The notes under the pieces: generated by a model
What the model was told of the DNA's origin: nothing
Databases searched by the model: none
Seen by the model: the letters and a program-made list of their open reading frames with translations, nothing else
Shown: piece after piece, positions 60,263-64,000 of the stretch
Numbering within the stretch: the stretch's first letter is position 1
How the letters are laid out: every line of letters starts with the position of its first letter
Translations under genes and position numbers: made by a program
Assembly (NCBI RefSeq): GCF_918797505.1
Contig: NC_092797.1
Location: 27,603,372-27,667,371, forward strand
DNA from: Bemisia tabaci
Taxonomy: Eukaryota; Arthropoda; Insecta; Hemiptera; Aleyrodidae
DNA: 64,000 bases
Direction: 5' to 3'

Positions 60263-62487
60263 GTGCATAAATAGGGTGTCCCACAGATCTGCCACGGAGC
60301 AAGTCTACGGAATTTCAGTCTGCAAATTTTTTGCTTAAAAAAAGACTTTGCGTATTGAAAAGGGACCTATAGTCTAAATTGAAAAAAAGTCTCATTTGAA
60401 AAAAGTTCTTTTTCAAATTCTTAAAACAGTTTTGAGTCAATCTTCATTCATGTAAATATCCAGTTACTAGTCATTTTAAATTCTAGGTCAAAAATTAAAT
60501 GGGCTCCGTAATCACCCTTAATCAAATATTTTTACAATTGTCTCTCAATGATCCAGCTGAGTTTAGTTGGCTTTGCAGGTGTACTGGCTTTCAAAATATC
60601 TTCAAGTATCAAATTTTATGATGAGGCATTTTCTGTTGCAATCTAAAAAAATTCTCCAAAAATATACTCGCCGTATAGTTGTCATGCGATTACGCATAGA
60701 TGATAACTGTAAAGTAAGCCGCGTTGTTTAAGTTCAGCTAACTTGGCAACTTTGCATGCCTGCCGCGATGATCAGACCGTTTCTCAACTTTTTTCTTCTT
60801 CTGAAATAAAACGCACGAACCAAGTTCATAATCAGCTCAGCAATGGAAACTTTAAGATTCGAAGCAGCATATTTTATTGAGGTCGTCGAATTTTGCGCGT
60901 TCTTCTCTTCTAGTTTTGATCCACCACTCACTTTGAATAAAAAGGCAGTCTACCAAACCTAAGGCCGCGCACTTTTGGTAGACATACGTATGTGTTTTCG
61001 TTTTTAAAGTCCGTCTCTTCATCTTTAGACCCTCGAAAGTACACCAAATTGCCCTTTCTATGATTCGTTACGAAAGGACCACCCTCCTGATCAGAGTAAC
61101 ACCAAATGAATACTGATATAGAATTCCTGAAAAGTTCAATGCCTCTTGTTCTGCATACAACGAGATAGTGGGGTATAGAATGTTACACACTCACAGTCAG
61201 AGAGCTCTAACGTATAATTGAATTTGCTTCAAGAAAATAAAAGACGTTAAAGTAACATTCGTTACAAAAGCGTCAAACATTGTGTGATACTTTAAGCTGA
61301 TGTTATACTGCGGTGAATATGAAACTATAAAACGGTACTTAAGTACATATAATTTTGTTACCCATAATTTTTGCACTCCCCTAAGCTGAAATATTTAATA
61401 TGATCGTTTTCGCCACCATTCCGTGGTAGCTGGCGCTGCATGTATTTCAGCCTCTGAACACTTGTGACTGAGTATTTTATCCTCGTAGTTTTTGGCCTCG
61501 AAAAGTCCTATTTATACCGACGGCATGCCGTTGAGTGTTGCAAAGGTTTTCGCACGTTTTTTCCTCAAGTGCCACACTCGGCGTGTCGGTAGACGTTTAA
61601 AATTTGAGACTTGATGAGGTAGCGAGGGGTTATGAATAAAATATTAGGCGAGCGCTCAAAATCGAAATCGGTCGTCGGAATTATATCGGCCATCAACGTG
61701 ATGGGTGTAAAACCCCTGCCAATGGACGAGGACATGTCCAACAGTGCATACCATCACGTTGCTGCGGCTATCCGATTGGTGTGGTTTTTGAAGTAATACC
61801 AAATCGCCCGAAAATTGCTCCAATTACAGTAATGTCTTGGGGCATTTAGTGTAGCGTTTAGAAATATTTTTGGTCGGTATTGTTCACAATAAATGAAGGG
61901 AGGAGGAGGAGGGGCTCATGAAATTTCCAACGCACGGACGAGTTTAAATAGTGGAAATGTAAAGTAGCTCAGGTGTTAAAACACGGTAAAATTAAGGTAA
62001 TTTTAGAGTTGTTCAAGAATCAAAAGTTTAGGTAAATTATTTTGCTTTTATCGTTTCCGGCAAATAAAACGGAGTACGGTGTTACATGAAAATGATGGAA
62101 AATAACTTTAAGTTCCTCTAATTTTACGAGAACTGCTCAAATTCTCCAAATGGGTATATTCTTAAGTGGGTAATATTTTTCTCCACGAGGCTCCGAAGCT
62201 GGAAAATTGTTCAAAGTCGCCAAAAATGCTCTTTTAAGAGAAAATAACCAGGTCACACGAATCGTTTAAAGTACCTTTTATCGCTCTCGAAAAGAATGCC
62301 GCATGAAAATTCAAAATTCAAACGTCGCAAACTTTTATATAAAATTGTTTTTTTTTTCCCTTGTCAAATCGTGAACTTTTTGAGGACGGTTAAGATAACT
62401 TTCCCCACTTTTTAATTTAGCGTCGCTGAGTATCTGAAGAGGAAAACTTCATAAGTTTCCTCAAAATGAAATAACCTATCATAGGCA

Positions 62488-62640
62488 TGGGCGGATCCAG
62501 TGAGTCGGCAGCATTGTCATTTCTCCATTTAAACCTATGGAAAAGTATCGATTCTTGGAGAGGCCAGGTGCTCCGTTTAGAATCTATCATTTAACATAGG
62601 TTTAAATGGAGGATAGCCGGTGTTGCCAAATTGCTGGAAG
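62488..62640. mobile_element. MITE family C, copy 4
   Basis: Starts GGGCGGATCCAGTG; contains TCTCCATTTAAACCTATGGA and its complement plus TATCGATTCTTGG; the right end breaks off after TTGCCAAATTGCTGGA. Confidence 0.75.
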
Positions 62641-62943
62641 TTCGACACATTCGGATGTTCGCACGGTGTTCTCTCTGAGCGCGGGCATCGAGAGCTTTAA
62701 CCCCGAGCGGACCAACGAATCCATCTGCGCGGATTTTGAGCCGCGGCAAGTGCGACCTTGGAACCGCGATTGACCCTCAAAATAATGTAGTCGGTTACGA
62801 AATCCACGCAGTGTTGCGATTCGCCGTTCTTAAACAGATAATCGCGGTATGGCCCACCGCCGCTATCCGATAGACGAAAAATCGCATAACTCTACCGGAA
62901 ACCTCTCCGCACATCCGTGATTTTGGCTAGGGAATCTATATAG

Positions 62944-63095
62944 CGAGAGTACGGACTTGTCGGTAATTTTGCGGTCAGGTCATGAAGCTTTTATGGCCCA
63001 AAAGAGCAGCCAACCCATGAATCCAAATCATTCAGAGTGATTTTTAATTACTACTGTCACGACCCGTCGTTTGTTAAGCACGTTTTTGACTTAGT
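62944..63095 (+). repeat. dispersed repeat M, copy 2
   Basis: Second copy of the 34150-34305 repeat (GTACGGACTTGTCGG, ATGAAGCTTTTATGGCCC, CACGACCCGTCG). In both loci M lies near a C element, here on the other side. Confidence 0.65.
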
Positions 63096-63149
63096 TTTTG
63101 CATTAATTAACGCATTTTTGCGGGAGAACGCCTATTTATAGATAGGTAC

Positions 63150-63230
63150 ATTCTTGTACAAAGTCGAATTGTATGAGTCAATGCTGCAACCTTGGATTGG
63201 AGTTACGTTCCCTCGTGCGGGAAACTGCGA
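63150..63230. repeat. MITE family K, copy 3 (right end)
   Basis: Matches the last 80 bp of copy 1: GAATTGTATGAGTCAATGCT and GGAGTTACGTTCCCTCGTGC. It is joined directly to a family A right half. Confidence 0.6.
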
Positions 63231-63234
63231 AATT

Positions 63235-63775
63235 CCATTCAATTTTTTCAAATAATTTTATTCGTAATCTAAGCGGAGGTGTATGAAATTTTGAAGGAAA
63301 CATTTTCATAACATTCTTAAAAAAACCTATTTTATTGCGGGAAACATTGGAGCAACCGGATGTATATATGGCGCAGTAGCGTAGACAAGAGTGGGGGTGT
63401 CCAGGGGGTCTGGACCCCCTCTTAGCCTCGTTAATTGTACCTTTTATTTTACTTTTGGAGGGCTGACTTTAAATATTATCAGGGACGCACCTAAAATAAT
63501 TTAAAACTGTCACGTTTTTGAATGGACACCCCGCCAAAATAAGGGTTAAAATAAGGATTTTGTTGAAAATTACCCTGACTGATTTTGTTGATAAAAATTA
63601 TTGAGACTGGGATGTTGAAATGAATTTTGATTAAAGTTATTATGATTTTGAGGAAAAGAAGCAAAGTTAGCAGACGGGTTGAACCCCCCCCCCCTGCCCC
63701 CCTGCCCTCCCCCCTTCCTTAAATAATTCCTAGCTACGCCTCTGATATGGCGTTTTTCCTTAGGACGGCAGGATA
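63235..63775. mobile_element. MITE family A, copy 9 (right half), interrupted
   Basis: The right half of an A element ends ATATGGCGTTTTTCCTTAGG-ACGGCAG and is split at 63374-63744 by a hAT-type element. Confidence 0.8.
63374..63744. mobile_element. hAT-type MITE nested in MITE A
   Basis: 371 bp with ends CAGTAGCGTAGACAAG and CCTAGCTACGCCTCTG, and a perfect 8-bp target duplication ATATGGCG (63366-63373, 63745-63752). The right half has a C/G-rich run that opens a meaningless Gly-rich frame. Confidence 0.93.
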
Positions 63776-64000
63776 GCCGGCATGAATGAAGTCGGCGCGA
63801 CGCTCGCACGCCAAGCAGATGCATCGACGGCGGCGAACAGATGCTCGCATGCTCGTGCGCGAGGTGTCGGTGTGCGCGCTATGTGCGCTATCCACGGCGG
63901 TAAATGAGTTTGCAAACACACACTCACACCGGGAGTGCAAACACGCCGGGGAGGAGGAACTTTCCACTCGGCCATAATTTTGCGGGCGTTAACAATTTCT

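Larger units (their letters stand above)
23848..64000 (+). other. presumed FOXO intron 1, repeat-rich
   Basis: No further forkhead or FOXO C-terminal coding sequence and no other supported exon was found on either strand to the end of the window. The phase-0 donor at 23848 therefore has no partner here. Long first introns at this position are usual for FOXO genes. Parts without listed repeats (for example 24240-28580, 37100-41000, 42500-44200, 46600-48000, 53200-56700, 60300-62480) show only AT-rich sequence and short random frames. An independent nested gene cannot be ruled out. Confidence 0.7.

Noticed and set aside
63570..63824. Gly-rich frame resembling an RNA-binding RGG protein
   Set aside because: Produced by the C/G run at the right side of the nested hAT MITE and crossing its end.

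Overview
The window is eukaryotic nuclear DNA, almost certainly from an insect. It is AT-rich and gene-poor, split genes have GT-AG introns, and it is full of short inverted-repeat (MITE-like) elements. The one gene whose identity is close to certain is the first coding exon of the insulin-pathway transcription factor FOXO. A hemipteran, perhaps a whitefly, would fit the compact MITE families, but that is a guess. No bacterial, plasmid or phage signature is present.

Left end (15-4003, minus strand): the 5' part of a coiled-coil gene. Five exons join in phase and end in a stretch very like the vertebrate centriolar protein CEP89; the rest of the gene lies off the left edge. It is head to head with a plus-strand C2H2 zinc-finger gene (coding exons 6626-6892 and 7906-8700, 353 residues, six fingers). 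The shared intergenic region holds a perfect TATCGATA box and paired TGCGCA sites.

Middle (8.7-22.6 kb): no recognisable protein gene, but several repeats: an inverted pair forming a long hairpin, a 3-unit tandem array, two hAT-type MITEs and one MITE just upstream of FOXO. At 13.6-13.7 kb there is an isolated candidate promoter, start codon and splice donor directly abutting a MITE.

Right part (22.9-64 kb): FOXO promoter and 5' leader with several upstream ORFs, first coding exon 23455-23847 ending inside the forkhead domain at the conserved FOXO splice position, then at least 40 kb that reads as FOXO intron. This intron contains at least ten families of non-autonomous DNA elements. Several are nested inside each other, which gives relative ages, and several keep 8-bp target duplications typical of hAT transposons. 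No transposase gene was found, so all would need proteins made elsewhere in the genome.

Coordinates of repeat ends are read by eye and may be off by a few bases; the family names A-M used here are local labels.
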